52,673 nucleotides of DNA. It comes from Nitrospirota bacterium (GTDB lineage Bacteria > Nitrospirota > Thermodesulfovibrionia > SZUA-242). The stretch spans positions 1 to 52,673 of the forward strand of contig JACRHH010000029.1 of assembly GCA_016212095.1 (NCBI GenBank). The letters are read 5' to 3'. The position numbers and the translations under genes are program-made. Below the pieces are notes generated by a model, which did no database searches, was not told where the DNA came from, and saw only the letters and a program-made list of their open reading frames with translations. Below, one piece after another: positions 26,554 to 35,880 of this stretch (positions within the stretch are counted from its first letter, which is position 1; every line of letters starts with the position of its first letter).

Positions 26554-26584
26554 AATATACATTAAAATTGGAGGTTTTTACCTG

Positions 26585-27844
26585 ATGGAGTTCAAACACG
26601 GCTTTTTGAAGAAACTCGCTTATCTTTGCGCAGCGGCAACCGTAGTTTTCGCAGTCGGAATGACACCCGGATGCGGAAGCGACGATGACGACACAACATC
26701 AACGACAACAACATCAACGACAACAGCCGCAGCCACAACCACGACAACCGCAGTCACAACCACGACAACCGCAGCCACAACCACGACAACCACAATCCCG
26801 AACGCCGTAGCCGGAAATGTGTTCCTCGACAGCCTCGGCGGCGTATTTGCAAGCAAGAACTACAAGTTCCTCCATGGCAGCACCAGCCCGGACGGAACCA
26901 AGATGTTTGTTATTGTTAACAATGCAGCAACACCGCAGGGTACAACGGACGGAACCAACACTGCTTACATCCTGAACGCAACGGCGCTTACACAGGGCAC
27001 AGTCACAGCGCTTGTTGGCCCGGTCACAATCACCGGCGGAGCCGGCACGATCACTTTCCGCTCCAACTGGACGGCAGACGGCACAAAGATCATGCTTGCC
27101 GGAGCCGACAGATTTTTCGTTCTTAACGCCGCCACCCTTGCTGTCATGAACGGCGCAAACGGCGACAACAATATCGGCGGCGAGAATCATGACGCACTTC
27201 CGACAACCGACGGCAAATACGCGATTCTTACACTTCGCCACAAGCCCCATGCTGCTCCCAACGATACCAAGTACGATGGTTCGCTTCAGCTCTACGACGT
27301 TACAACCGGAGCAAAGATCGGCGGACTGACTTCAGTTTGCAACGATTGTCACGGTGACCCGACCAGAAGCTCGGTTCTCTGCGGAATAGACGGCGTTATC
27401 ACAAAGCAGACAAACGGCACCTATACCGGAACTGTTTATGTGGCTGGACACGGCGGTCATATCGCAAAAGCAGCTCTCACAATCGACCCCGCCAACACAA
27501 CAACCCCGATTACCGCAAGCGTATCGAAGATCAACGTCGGCACAAGCTCACAGAAGCTTACGGACGGCACTTCGATCTACAAGCTTCACGATGTCAGACT
27601 CGACGGCACGATCCTCTACTGGTCGACCTACAACCTCGATGCAAACAACATGTTGCATTATGGCAAGGTCAGCACAAGCGGTGGCACTGTAACCGACAAC
27701 ACCATAGCCCGCGACGCAAGGGTAACATCACCGGCGGCAGCCACGAATGCAATGCCGCATTACTGCGCTTCCGGCCAGAATGCCAAGGCCCACATGCCGA
27801 TGACCATGACAAACGAGGCATACATCACGGTTATACCGAAGTAA
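26585..27844 (+). CDS. Thr-rich lipoprotein with one CXXCH motif
   Basis: The 419-aa protein has an N-terminal hydrophobic stretch ending in MTPGC, so Cys30 is the probable lipidation site (the -3 residue is atypical). A Thr/Ala-only linker runs from about 37 to 70. Beta-propeller-like blades follow (SPDGTKMFVIVNN, TADGTKIMLAGADRFFVL, TDGKYAILTLRHK). A single CNDCH at 252-256 could bind one heme c covalently. The linker resembles a spacer that lifts a domain off the membrane. GGAGG (26570-26574) serves the ATG at 26585. A role in extracytoplasmic electron transfer or sensing is inferred from the CXXCH and the nearby cytochrome gene. Confidence 0.7.
   Translation: MEFKHGFLKKLAYLCAAATVVFAVGMTPGCGSDDDDTTSTTTTSTTTAAATTTTTAVTTTTTAATTTTTTIPNAVAGNVFLDSLGGVFASKNYKFLHGSTSPDGTKMFVIVNNAATPQGTTDGTNTAYILNATALTQGTVTALVGPVTITGGAGTITFRSNWTADGTKIMLAGADRFFVLNAATLAVMNGANGDNNIGGENHDALPTTDGKYAILTLRHKPHAAPNDTKYDGSLQLYDVTTGAKIGGLTSVCNDCHGDPTRSSVLCGIDGVITKQTNGTYTGTVYVAGHGGHIAKAALTIDPANTTTPITASVSKINVGTSSQKLTDGTSIYKLHDVRLDGTILYWSTYNLDANNMLHYGKVSTSGGTVTDNTIARDARVTSPAAATNAMPHYCASGQNAKAHMPMTMTNEAYITVIPK
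26731..26793 (+). repeat. 21-bp tandem repeat, about three copies
   Basis: Copies of AGYCACAACCACGACAACCGC begin at 26731, 26752 and 26773. They encode the Thr/Ala linker of the lipoprotein. Because 21 is a multiple of 3, a gain or loss of units changes linker length without a frameshift. Confidence 0.8.
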
Positions 27845-27870
27845 GCGATATTCCGTTAGCCTTAAGCGAA

Positions 27871-27898
27871 AGGGGCGGCCAATGCCGCCCCTTTTTTT
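27871..27898 (+). terminator. rho-independent terminator after the lipoprotein gene
   Basis: AGGGGCGGC (27871-27879), a CAAT loop and GCCGCCCCT (27884-27892) form a perfect 9-bp GC-rich stem followed by a run of Ts, 27 bp after the stop codon. Confidence 0.92.
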
Positions 27899-27967
27899 AA
27901 TTCCGCTATCAGCTCATGGTGACAAACTGTTATTATTACGTTTTCATACCATTCGGGAGATAACTTG

Positions 27968-29185
27968 ATGACACTTTTCAGGCTTGCCTTGAGAAACCTT
28001 TGGCGGCAGCGTTTCCGTACAGTTGCCATAACTTTAGCCACGGCCCTTGCAGCCGGTTTCATATTTTCTGCCTCCACCATCATCGAGTCGGTGGAAAGTA
28101 CCCTGCAAAACGGCATGGCCAAGCTTGGCGCCGACATCATGGTGGTTCCCGACGGCTACGAAAGCAAGGGGCGCAAGGTGCTTCTTTCAGGTGAGCCAAC
28201 AGCTTTTTACATGGACGGCAGCGTGCTTCCGGGCGTTACCGCAATCAAGGGCATCGAGAAGGTATCGCCGCAACTTTTCATGGTATCGGCAGTGCTTCAG
28301 TGTTGTAGCATGCCGACTGTGCTTTTGGTTGCATATGACACAGCGACTGACTTCACAATCACGCCTTGGGTATCCCATATCAACAAGCTTCCGCCTGAGG
28401 CAACACTGGATCCGGTGACAATTGGCGCGGAAACACTTTATGCCTCCGAAGGGCCATACATGACATTTTTCGGCAAGAAATTCCGGGTTGGAAGCTCAAT
28501 GAACCCAACCGGGATGAGGTATCTGGATTACTCTATTTTCATGACAATGCAGGCTGCACGCGACATGATCGAAAAGTCCGCCAGGGATTCATTGAAGCCG
28601 CTAACCGTGAGGCCGGATCAGATATCATCGATCATGGTAAAGGTTTCGCGTGACAGTGACATAAAGGCTGTGGCAGGGGAAATCGAGGCGTCCTTCAAGG
28701 GTATAAAGGCGCTTCTTACAAACGATATGATTTCATCGGTGAAGAGGGAAATCGAGGCTAGTCTGTGGAGCGTGATCGCCGCGGGTCTGGCTTGCTGGGC
28801 GATGACCATCATGCTTATCGGCCTGGTATTTGCAATGTCGGTCAACGAAAGACAGCGTGAACTTGGATTGATCCGGGCCATGGGCGCAACCAGATTCCAT
28901 ACGCTCAGACTTATTGTCACGGAGGCATCAATCATTTGCGGAATCGGCGGTTTTGCCGGAGTCAGCGTTGGTTTGGCGATAATAGTCACTTTCAAACGGC
29001 TTATTACACATTCGCTCGGCAACATAACATTTCTCTGGCCGTCACCTGTAATTATTTCCTCGATTGGAGTTGCATGCATTGTAATTATGACTCTTTCCGG
29101 TGCTCTTGCCGCTCTGGTTCCAGCACTGAAAAGCTGCCGCAAGGAACCATACGATGCCATCCGCCAGGGAAGCAATGGCCAGTAG
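27968..29185 (+). CDS. FtsX/MacB-type ABC transporter permease without adjacent ATPase
   Basis: The 405-aa protein has one N-terminal transmembrane helix (TVAITLATALAAGFIF) and a periplasmic domain of about 240 residues. Three C-terminal helices with the FtsX signature follow (NERQRELGLIRAMGATRFHT near 295, then AALVPALKSCRKEPYDAIR at the end). The periplasmic part contains a vicinal Cys pair (LQCCSMP). Family members work with an ABC ATPase to move lipoproteins, peptides or other substrates, or transmit force across the membrane. No ATPase gene is present nearby. A TTG at 27965 precedes the chosen ATG by one codon. The gene lies between a terminator and the cytochrome gene. Confidence 0.85.
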   Translation: MTLFRLALRNLWRQRFRTVAITLATALAAGFIFSASTIIESVESTLQNGMAKLGADIMVVPDGYESKGRKVLLSGEPTAFYMDGSVLPGVTAIKGIEKVSPQLFMVSAVLQCCSMPTVLLVAYDTATDFTITPWVSHINKLPPEATLDPVTIGAETLYASEGPYMTFFGKKFRVGSSMNPTGMRYLDYSIFMTMQAARDMIEKSARDSLKPLTVRPDQISSIMVKVSRDSDIKAVAGEIEASFKGIKALLTNDMISSVKREIEASLWSVIAAGLACWAMTIMLIGLVFAMSVNERQRELGLIRAMGATRFHTLRLIVTEASIICGIGGFAGVSVGLAIIVTFKRLITHSLGNITFLWPSPVIISSIGVACIVIMTLSGALAALVPALKSCRKEPYDAIRQGSNGQ

Positions 29186-29383
29186 TTTTCAATACCCGTA
29201 TTTTTTGTTTGCTTTTATCCGCCGGTTCATGATATAAAACCGCATTCCTTGGATGGGCGAGGGGGGAGCTTATTCATCACCCATCCGGTTCCGCACCGTT
29301 TAAGACGATTTCTTGGGAATTGCCGGACTACTGTGCGCGTAGATTCAGGTTGATTAGTGGTAACGCCAAATATCGGAGACGCC

Positions 29384-30211
29384 ATGAAAAAGATGGTCAT
29401 AGTTGCAATCGCTGTACTGACTTACCTGTTGTCGGGTTCCTCTGCAACCGCAAAAATCAAGGGTTCTCATCACGACCTGTCCGGATCAAATTCAGGACAC
29501 AGCAACTACACATGGCAGGGATCGGCAGGCCCTTCAGCCTGCGAGTTTTGCCATGTTCCGCATAACGCAGGCAAGGGAAACCTTCCGGATGAGAACGGCA
29601 ATATATTGCGTGGCGTTCTGTGGAACCGCAAGATCCCTACCGGCTTCACAACATATGGCGCAACCGTATCTTCCGACACTGTAGCCGGAAATGGCACTGT
29701 GATTGCGAACAGTTCCGATATTGGAATGAACTCACTTACATGTCTTTCGTGCCACGACGGCGTAACTGCACTGAGCACGCTGACGACATACAACTATTGG
29801 GGCAAGACCGATGCGGCAAATTCCGGCGACTGGGCAGCTGGCATGACAACCGTGATAGGAGATACATTTGCGCTTATCGGCAAGAACCTTCGCGATGATC
29901 ATCCGGTTGGCTTTCCGGTTGTTGACGGCAGGGCTGGAGTTCCACTTTCGGCCTTCAAGGGAAATGCCGGCACCGGCTCAGGAATGAACGAACTGGGGCA
30001 GAACTCCACCGGCATCAGTTATAAATTCTGGCTGTATGAAGGCAAATTCGAGTGCGCCTCATGCCATGACCCTCATGACACAACCACAGGAGCTACCGGT
30101 AAATCAGGCGTAAACGGTGAAAGTCCTGATGCAAGCAGGCGCGGCGGTTCCGCTTTCTTCCTCAGGGCTCCCGTCAGTTCAATCTGCACTGACTGCCATA
30201 AAGACAAGTAG
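29384..30211 (+). CDS. periplasmic tetraheme cytochrome c (doubled CXXCH type)
   Basis: The 275-aa protein has a signal peptide (MKKMVIVAIAVLTYLLSGSS, cleavage near 23) and four CXXCH heme-binding sites: CEFCH at 53-57, CLSCH at 120-124, CASCH at 224-228 and CTDCH at 268-272. The context CEFCHVPHNAGKG is typical of the doubled-CXXCH/cytochrome c7-like families used in extracytoplasmic electron transfer in anaerobes. An upstream GTG at 29357 opens the same frame, but the ATG at 29384 has GGAG correctly placed and begins the signal peptide. It is a single-gene unit ending in a terminator. Confidence 0.88.
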   Translation: MKKMVIVAIAVLTYLLSGSSATAKIKGSHHDLSGSNSGHSNYTWQGSAGPSACEFCHVPHNAGKGNLPDENGNILRGVLWNRKIPTGFTTYGATVSSDTVAGNGTVIANSSDIGMNSLTCLSCHDGVTALSTLTTYNYWGKTDAANSGDWAAGMTTVIGDTFALIGKNLRDDHPVGFPVVDGRAGVPLSAFKGNAGTGSGMNELGQNSTGISYKFWLYEGKFECASCHDPHDTTTGATGKSGVNGESPDASRRGGSAFFLRAPVSSICTDCHKDK

Positions 30212-30242
30212 CACACGCATCCCAATAAATAATCCACCATCC

Positions 30243-30272
30243 AAACGGGCGGCCATTAGCCGCCCGTTTTAT
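30243..30272 (+). terminator. rho-independent terminator after the cytochrome gene
   Basis: AAACGGGCGGC (30243-30253) pairs with GCCGCCCGTTT (30259-30269) around a CATTA loop, followed by TTATTG. The stem lies between convergent genes, a few bases from the hisHF stop at 30275. Confidence 0.88.
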
Positions 30273-30274
30273 TG

Positions 30275-31873
30275 TTATCTTGTCACAATGCCACGTTCAT
30301 TAAGATGTTTCTTGACGTGCGAGATCGGAACCTCGCGTCGATGGAAGATCCCGGCGGCAAGCGCTGCTTCCACGTCTGTTTTTTCGAACACCTCCGAAAA
30401 GTGCTCCACCCTGCCCGCGCCGCTTGAGGCGATAACAGGAATTGACACCGCCTCGCTCACGAGTCTTATCAGCTCGATGTCGAAACCCGAATTAGTGCCG
30501 TCACGATCTATGCAGTTTAGAAGGATCTCGCCCGCGCCAAGCTCCTCGCACGCCTTGGCAAGCTGCACTGCGTCCACATCCCTGCCCTCGCGCCCGCCCC
30601 TCACCGTGCATTGATACCAGCAGTATTCCTCGCCATCAGGCCCAGGAAACGCGGTGCGCGTCGAGACATGCGACGTGTCGGACGGCGACTTCACGTAGAC
30701 ACGCCGAGGATCAACCGATATGACTACCGCCTGATTGCCGTAAACATTTGCAATCTGCTCGATGGAACTCGTTCCAGTCTTCACACCCGACTTCAAATAT
30801 TCCTCAACCACGTAAACCGCGTCGCTGCCGATCGAAACCTTGTCGGCCCCGGAACGAAAATACTCTGACGCGACATCCAGAGCCGAATATTGCCTTCCCT
30901 CGCTGTCGGTAAACTCACGAATGCCGCCGCCGATTGTGAGCGGCACGTACACGTTCTCCGATGTCCGGCGCAAGACCTCAAGCATCGGCTGATCTTTCAT
31001 CGGGAAATCGCGAAACGCCGTTATGTTAAGAAACGTAATCTCGTCCGCGCCCTCTTCGTAATACCTGCCCGCAAGCTCAACCGGCTTGCCGAGGTTTCGC
31101 ACCTCGCCCTGCTCGCGTACATCGTACTGATCGCCCTTGGTGACCACCAGATCGCCATTGTCGTTGGTACGCACGTCGAGGCATGCGATGATGCGCTTGG
31201 CAATTTGCGTAGGTTCAACCGGATTTTGCCGATCAGTTTCATACACGGAAGGTGACAGTTCATCAGCCTCGATGAAATTACGTATGATTCGCAAACCTGC
31301 ATCGCCGCTCTTTTCCGGGTGAAACTGAAATGCCGCCACCCTGCCCTTCTGAACGCCGCTTATGAATTCATCGCCGTAATTTGTCGTGGTCAAAACCCAG
31401 TGGCGATTGATCTCAGAAACAACCGCGCGAAATGAGTGAACAAAATAAAACTTCTGGCCTCCGTAGCCATTAAAAAGCGGCGATTTTTTGTGCATGTTCA
31501 CGCCGTTCCAGCCAATCTGGGGAACCGAAAGGTGGCTTGGTTCAAACCGCCTGACCATTCCTGGAATAAGGCCAAGCCCCCTTACACCAAAACACTCATC
31601 GCTACCCTCAAACAGCGTCTGCATTCCAAGGCATATGCCCAGAAACGGCCTGTCCGCTCTCAGATACTCCAGAAGCGGCGCCACATAGCCGTCGCGCTCA
31701 AGCCTGCTCATGGCAGTTCCAAAGCTTCCCACACCGGGAAATACAAGCCTGTCGGCTGCCAATATGTCATCAGAACGCTCGACATCAATAACCTGATGTC
31801 CAAGCTTTCGTATAGCGTTGCGAACACTGCGGACATTGCCCGCGCCATAATCAAGAAGTGTTATTATCGCCAT
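30275..31873 (-). CDS. hisHF: fused imidazole glycerol phosphate synthase HisH-HisF (HIS7 type)
   Basis: The 532-aa protein joins both subunits of the histidine-pathway enzyme that makes IGP and AICAR from PRFAR and glutamine. Residues 1-202 are the glutaminase, with nucleophile Cys81 (GICLGMQ) and His185/Glu187 (FHPEKS). Residues about 225-532 are the cyclase barrel, with Asp233 (CLDV) and Asp456 (CIDRDGT). The cyclase contains extra segments (about 320-340 and 395-425, for example [20 protein letters not shown]) seen in fungal and plant HIS7 rather than in ordinary bacterial HisF. No other his gene is near. It follows the CBS gene, behind a terminator. Confidence 0.92.
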   Translation of the reverse strand: MAIITLLDYGAGNVRSVRNAIRKLGHQVIDVERSDDILAADRLVFPGVGSFGTAMSRLERDGYVAPLLEYLRADRPFLGICLGMQTLFEGSDECFGVRGLGLIPGMVRRFEPSHLSVPQIGWNGVNMHKKSPLFNGYGGQKFYFVHSFRAVVSEINRHWVLTTTNYGDEFISGVQKGRVAAFQFHPEKSGDAGLRIIRNFIEADELSPSVYETDRQNPVEPTQIAKRIIACLDVRTNDNGDLVVTKGDQYDVREQGEVRNLGKPVELAGRYYEEGADEITFLNITAFRDFPMKDQPMLEVLRRTSENVYVPLTIGGGIREFTDSEGRQYSALDVASEYFRSGADKVSIGSDAVYVVEEYLKSGVKTGTSSIEQIANVYGNQAVVISVDPRRVYVKSPSDTSHVSTRTAFPGPDGEEYCWYQCTVRGGREGRDVDAVQLAKACEELGAGEILLNCIDRDGTNSGFDIELIRLVSEAVSIPVIASSGAGRVEHFSEVFEKTDVEAALAAGIFHRREVPISHVKKHLNERGIVTR

Positions 31874-31886
31874 TTTCTTGCCCCCA

Positions 31887-31916
31887 AATAAAACAGGCGC
31901 TCACAAGAGCGCCTGA
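31887..31916 (-). terminator. terminator after the CBS-domain gene
   Basis: On the minus strand, CAGGCGCTC, TTGT and GAGCGCCTG form a perfect 9-bp stem followed by TTTTATTT. It ends the transcript coming from 32386 and lies just before the hisHF start at 31873, so hisHF should have its own promoter or rely on read-through. Confidence 0.85.
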
Positions 31917-31939
31917 AATTGTCTTAACCGCATGTCAGA

Positions 31940-32386
31940 TCAGCCCGGATAGTCGCCTGCAAGATACTCCTTGAGGTAATGGTTCTCGGACTGCAAACTC
32001 AGCACCTGCGCCTTGACCACATCCCTGATCGAAAGCATACCGACTATCTTGTGCTCCTTCACAACCGGAAGATGTCTGATCCGGTTCTTTATCATGACGG
32101 TTGAAACGTAGCACAGATCGTCATCAGGCTCGGCAATGATAAGATTAGTCGTCATTGCATCGCTCACCTTGATCTCTTTAAAGTACTTTGTGTCTTCCTT
32201 GCGCGCCCAGCACTTCAAAACATCTCGCTCTGTAAACAGGCCGACAGGCTTGCCGTCTTCCGTTATAATGACAGCGCCAATATCATACTCAACCATGAGC
32301 CCCATTGTTTCATGAACGCTTCTGTCACGATCGATTGTCACCACATTCTGCGGCACGCTTCCAATGAGAGACCTTACTGTAGCCAT
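31940..32386 (-). CDS. two-CBS-domain protein
   Basis: The 148-aa protein is a single Bateman module. The first CBS repeat ends in GLFTERDVL (about 50-58) and the second ends in GMLSIRDVV (about 114-122), with RIRHLPVV between them. Such stand-alone modules bind adenosine nucleotides and regulate partner proteins. Its place right after qmoC (66-bp gap) suggests, but does not prove, that it senses AMP/ATP or APS levels for the sulfate pathway. Confidence 0.88.
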   Translation of the reverse strand: MATVRSLIGSVPQNVVTIDRDRSVHETMGLMVEYDIGAVIITEDGKPVGLFTERDVLKCWARKEDTKYFKEIKVSDAMTTNLIIAEPDDDLCYVSTVMIKNRIRHLPVVKEHKIVGMLSIRDVVKAQVLSLQSENHYLKEYLAGDYPG

Positions 32387-32451
32387 TTTCCAAACTCCAT
32401 TATTTCAGGCTCCGTCCGTATCGGCAGACTCCTGATTATATCCTCATCAAA

Positions 32452-33570
32452 CTATTTGTCAAAACCTGTGTGTCGTGCAAATACCATCGCGGTTGTGCGA
32501 TATACCATGTGAGCCATTTTGGAAAACGGCGCATACGCGAACAGGCAGAAGATAAAAACGAGATGAAAGAAGTAAATCGTATACGCAAGCGGCGCTATAT
32601 CAAGAAGACGTATGCCCCATGAAAGCGTCCCCGTAAGCGCAACACCAACGATGATATAAATGAACAGCCAGTCGAAGTAGCCACCCTTGCCTGCCTTTTC
32701 GGCATTAGCGTTCCGGTTTGCAATGACGCTGAATATACCGTAGAGAAGGCTCAGCATGCTCACAAACGCAAGCCATTTCACCGGATTTTTCATATCGTAA
32801 GGCGATTCCCAATGAAATCCATAGAGGTATATTATTGCTACGGTTGTAACAACAGCCAATCCGGCAAATCCCCAAAACACAAACTTGTGCGCCGAGGCGC
32901 GGCCTTTGGCAACGTCGCACTTGTCGAAACGCTTGTGGGCAATAATATCCTTGACGGTCTCGACAATTGAAGGGATAACGCTTCCCTGCGCGCCGGTCTT
33001 GCCTGTTGCATCGCTCATCGCCTTCCAGAATTTTGTAACGCCCAGGAAAAACGACAAGCACGCAAATAGCGCGGTCAGTATGAATACTGTGTCAACCGCC
33101 GGGATTGGCATCAGCTTTTCATACACAATCGGGCCGTGCAGATGATCGAGCCGTCCCAAGCCCATAATAATCGCGCCGAAGATGAACACCGGCAGCAAAA
33201 AGAGCGGCAGAAGGCCTGCCGGACTTCCAACCAGTCCGCCCAGGACACCGGGCCACGAATTTGCCCTTATGCTCATTTTGCGAACCGCGCCCAGAACCTC
33301 GCCAGGCTTCGCGCCGCGCGGGCAGTATGCGGTGCAGTCGCTGCACTGGTGGCAGAGCCATACATCGGGGTCGCCCATCAGTCTGTCCTTAAGCCCCCAT
33401 TGCGCCCAGAGCATCTCCTTGCGCGGGAACGGCTTGTCGGAATGCGTGAGGTTGCAGACCACCGAACAGGTGGCGCACTGAAAACACTTTTTCAGCGATT
33501 CGCCGCCGCCCTGCGCGGTAATCTCCTTCACAAAATCGAGATCCGGCTGAATCATTTTTGCGCTCGACAT
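32452..33570 (-). CDS. qmoC: QmoC, membrane subunit of the quinone-interacting oxidoreductase
   Basis: The 372-aa protein fuses an HdrC-like ferredoxin domain to a NarI/HdrE-like membrane domain. Two 4Fe-4S clusters are bound by Cys29/32/35/39 (CFQCATCSVVC) and Cys73/76/79/83 (CHQCSDCTAYC). About six transmembrane helices follow, from about 110 on, and would hold heme b. It exchanges electrons between the menaquinone pool and QmoAB/AprBA. A GGAGGAG stretch precedes the ATG. It is the last gene of the sat-apr-qmo block. Confidence 0.93.
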   Translation of the reverse strand: MSSAKMIQPDLDFVKEITAQGGGESLKKCFQCATCSVVCNLTHSDKPFPRKEMLWAQWGLKDRLMGDPDVWLCHQCSDCTAYCPRGAKPGEVLGAVRKMSIRANSWPGVLGGLVGSPAGLLPLFLLPVFIFGAIIMGLGRLDHLHGPIVYEKLMPIPAVDTVFILTALFACLSFFLGVTKFWKAMSDATGKTGAQGSVIPSIVETVKDIIAHKRFDKCDVAKGRASAHKFVFWGFAGLAVVTTVAIIYLYGFHWESPYDMKNPVKWLAFVSMLSLLYGIFSVIANRNANAEKAGKGGYFDWLFIYIIVGVALTGTLSWGIRLLDIAPLAYTIYFFHLVFIFCLFAYAPFSKMAHMVYRTTAMVFARHTGFDK

Positions 33571-33582
33571 ATCACTCTCCTC

Positions 33583-35859
33583 CTAGAAGCCCTTCATCGG
33601 ATTGAATCCGACGCTCTCCATCACTTCCATGAACTTGCCGATTTCTTCGGGTATCTTGTCGTACTCGTCTATCGAAAGCTGAATCTGCTTCACGCGCTCC
33701 TTCTCAAGTGCAAGCCTCTTGAGGGTTTCGCCAACGTTGTCCATCCTGCGGCTGGCCAGCTCGCTTCCCTTTGCGAAATGGCACTGGTAATCGTCGCCAT
33801 ACTTGCATCCGATGATCAACACGCCGTCGAAGCCCGACGAGAAGGCGTCCGCCACCCATACCATGTTAACGGAACCGAGGCAGCGAACCTGAATGAAACG
33901 TATGTCCGCGGAATACTTGAGCTTCTTGACGCCTGCCATGTCGATGGCCGGGAAGGCGTCGTTCTCGCAGACAAGACAGATTATCCTGTATTTGCCCTCA
34001 TCCTCCTCAGGCACCTCTATCGACTTGATCATCGAGCCGATCATGTCGATGTTGTAGTTCTTGAACGATATTATACGCTCCGGACATGCGCCCATGCATG
34101 TTCCGCAACGGCGGCAGCGCGCGATGTTCGGCTTGGGCGTGCCGCGCTCGTCGTCGTCCAATGCGCCAAACGGGCATTCTTCAGTGCAGCGCTTGCACTG
34201 CGTACAGCGCTGGAAGTAGAAGTCCGGATAGCTCGTGTCGCCCGAACGCGGATGAACAGCCTGTCCGCGATTCGTGGACTCAAGGCACTGTATCGCCTTT
34301 AATGCCGCGCCGGTTGCGTCTTCAACGCACTCGGCCATCGTCATCGTCTGGCGGACGCAGCCTGCGGCGTAAACGCCGGTTCGGCGGGTTTCATACGGAA
34401 AACATATGAAGTTTGAGTCGCAGTAGCCACCAAAAAGCTCCAAGTCCTTGAACTCAGGGCCCTGACGATACGCCAGATTGATGATCGGCTCGAACTGCGT
34501 GGCAGGAACCATGCCGGTTGAAAGCACGACCATGTCAACCGGAATGCGAACCGGCTCGCCGAGAATCGTGTTTTCGACATCCACAACAAGTCCGCCGCCC
34601 ATCTCGGAAACCCCGGTCACCGCGCCCTTGGTGAGAAACACGCCCGGATTGTTCTGCTGCGCCTTATAGAAATTTTCATACAGGCCCGGCGTGCGCATGT
34701 GCGAGTAGATCACATAGGCCTTGCCGTCGGAATTGTCCTGCGTCACATACTGCGCCTGCTTGAGCGACACCATGCTGGTGACGGAAGAACAGTACGGGAA
34801 ATCGGAATCGTCCTCGCTCGCGCCGGGGCTCTGAACAAAAGCCACGCTCTTTGCGCCAATTTTGCCCTTGGCCGCCATCTCCTCGAACTGCACGTTCGTG
34901 ACAACGTTTTTCAGCTTGCCCAAACCCAAGTGGTCAAACTCGCCTTCCTTCGGCTCGTAAGGACGCCATCCGGCGGCTACAATAATCGCGCCGAAAATCT
35001 CGGCGTTTGGATCCATCGTAAGAATATCGGTGCAGCTCACCTGATCGGCGGCGGGTTCGGCATCTGGAGCCGGAACCGGGCAGGCAACAGTTGCATTCTC
35101 GCCTTCCTTCACCTTCGGCGGAACATCCCACTCAGACTTGGTTCCCGGAGTCTTGAACGAGACGCGAAACTGACCCGGCGCACCGCTGATGCGGGCGATT
35201 TCCACGCCAGTCTTAACCTTGATGCGGGCATGGCTCGAAACCTTCGCAATAAGTCCCTGAATGGTCGGATCTTCAAGCGTTGTAAATGGCGATGCCATCG
35301 GGAGCTGCTTCCTGAGCTTTTTGGCATAACCGCCTAGCTCGCCGGAGCGCTCAACTATTGTGACGTCGTAGCCGGTTTCGGCAACCTCAAGCGCGGCAGT
35401 CATGCCGCTCAGGCCGCCGCCGATCACCATGATGTTCCGGACGAACGCCTCCATCTCATACGGGGTGGGCAGGTTAGACTTCTGCACCTTTACGATGCCC
35501 ATGCGAACATAATCCGCAGCAAGCATCTGGGTATCCTCGTCAACGCCCTCGCCCTCGCCGCCGTGGCTCCAGATCACCTGCTCGCGCAGATTAACGCGCT
35601 CACAGATATTGTCCGCGCCGAAGTTGAAAACATCATGAAACTGACGATGCGAACAGGCGGCCACGACGATAGTGTTCACGCCCTCGGCCTGCATGTCGCC
35701 CTTTATAACCTCAATGCCCTCCGCGCCGCAGAACGCAGCGTGGGTTTTCACTACCGGAACCTTGAACTCTTTTGTTGCAACGCCCTTTAGTTTTTCGATA
35801 TCGAGGCTTGAGCCTATGCCGCAGCCTTCGCAGATATATACGCCGATCTTCTTTTCCAT
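33583..35859 (-). CDS. qmoB: QmoB, HdrA-like flavoprotein with MvhD-type C-terminus
   Basis: The 758-aa protein has an N-terminal region with CEGCGIGSS and an FAD-binding Rossmann fold (MVIGGGLSGMTAALE near 145). Two 4Fe-4S motifs near 575-615 follow (CTQCKRCTEECP and CRRCGTCMGACP). The C-terminal MvhD-like domain contains ICLVCENDAFP, VRCLGSVN and GCKYGDDYQC. This composition is diagnostic of QmoB. It works with QmoA and QmoC to pass electrons to APS reductase and may take part in flavin-based electron confurcation. It starts 21 bp after the qmoA stop. Confidence 0.93.
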   Translation of the reverse strand: MEKKIGVYICEGCGIGSSLDIEKLKGVATKEFKVPVVKTHAAFCGAEGIEVIKGDMQAEGVNTIVVAACSHRQFHDVFNFGADNICERVNLREQVIWSHGGEGEGVDEDTQMLAADYVRMGIVKVQKSNLPTPYEMEAFVRNIMVIGGGLSGMTAALEVAETGYDVTIVERSGELGGYAKKLRKQLPMASPFTTLEDPTIQGLIAKVSSHARIKVKTGVEIARISGAPGQFRVSFKTPGTKSEWDVPPKVKEGENATVACPVPAPDAEPAADQVSCTDILTMDPNAEIFGAIIVAAGWRPYEPKEGEFDHLGLGKLKNVVTNVQFEEMAAKGKIGAKSVAFVQSPGASEDDSDFPYCSSVTSMVSLKQAQYVTQDNSDGKAYVIYSHMRTPGLYENFYKAQQNNPGVFLTKGAVTGVSEMGGGLVVDVENTILGEPVRIPVDMVVLSTGMVPATQFEPIINLAYRQGPEFKDLELFGGYCDSNFICFPYETRRTGVYAAGCVRQTMTMAECVEDATGAALKAIQCLESTNRGQAVHPRSGDTSYPDFYFQRCTQCKRCTEECPFGALDDDERGTPKPNIARCRRCGTCMGACPERIISFKNYNIDMIGSMIKSIEVPEEDEGKYRIICLVCENDAFPAIDMAGVKKLKYSADIRFIQVRCLGSVNMVWVADAFSSGFDGVLIIGCKYGDDYQCHFAKGSELASRRMDNVGETLKRLALEKERVKQIQLSIDEYDKIPEEIGKFMEVMESVGFNPMKGF

Positions 35860-35880
35860 CGCTTTATATCTCCCTCTATC

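Larger units (their letters stand above)
26084..26584. other. 501-bp divergent intergenic region
   Basis: This region separates the minus-strand glycan operon from the Thr-rich lipoprotein gene. It holds candidate promoters in both directions and several RNA-hairpin-capable sequences on the plus side (separate entries). No coding frame of convincing composition was found in it. Confidence 0.7.

Noticed and set aside
33136-34302. Long plus-strand frame opposite qmoB/qmoC (388 codons)
   Set aside because: It is antisense to well-supported qmo genes, has no recognisable domain and is His/Arg/Ala-rich like other shadow frames in GC-rich DNA.
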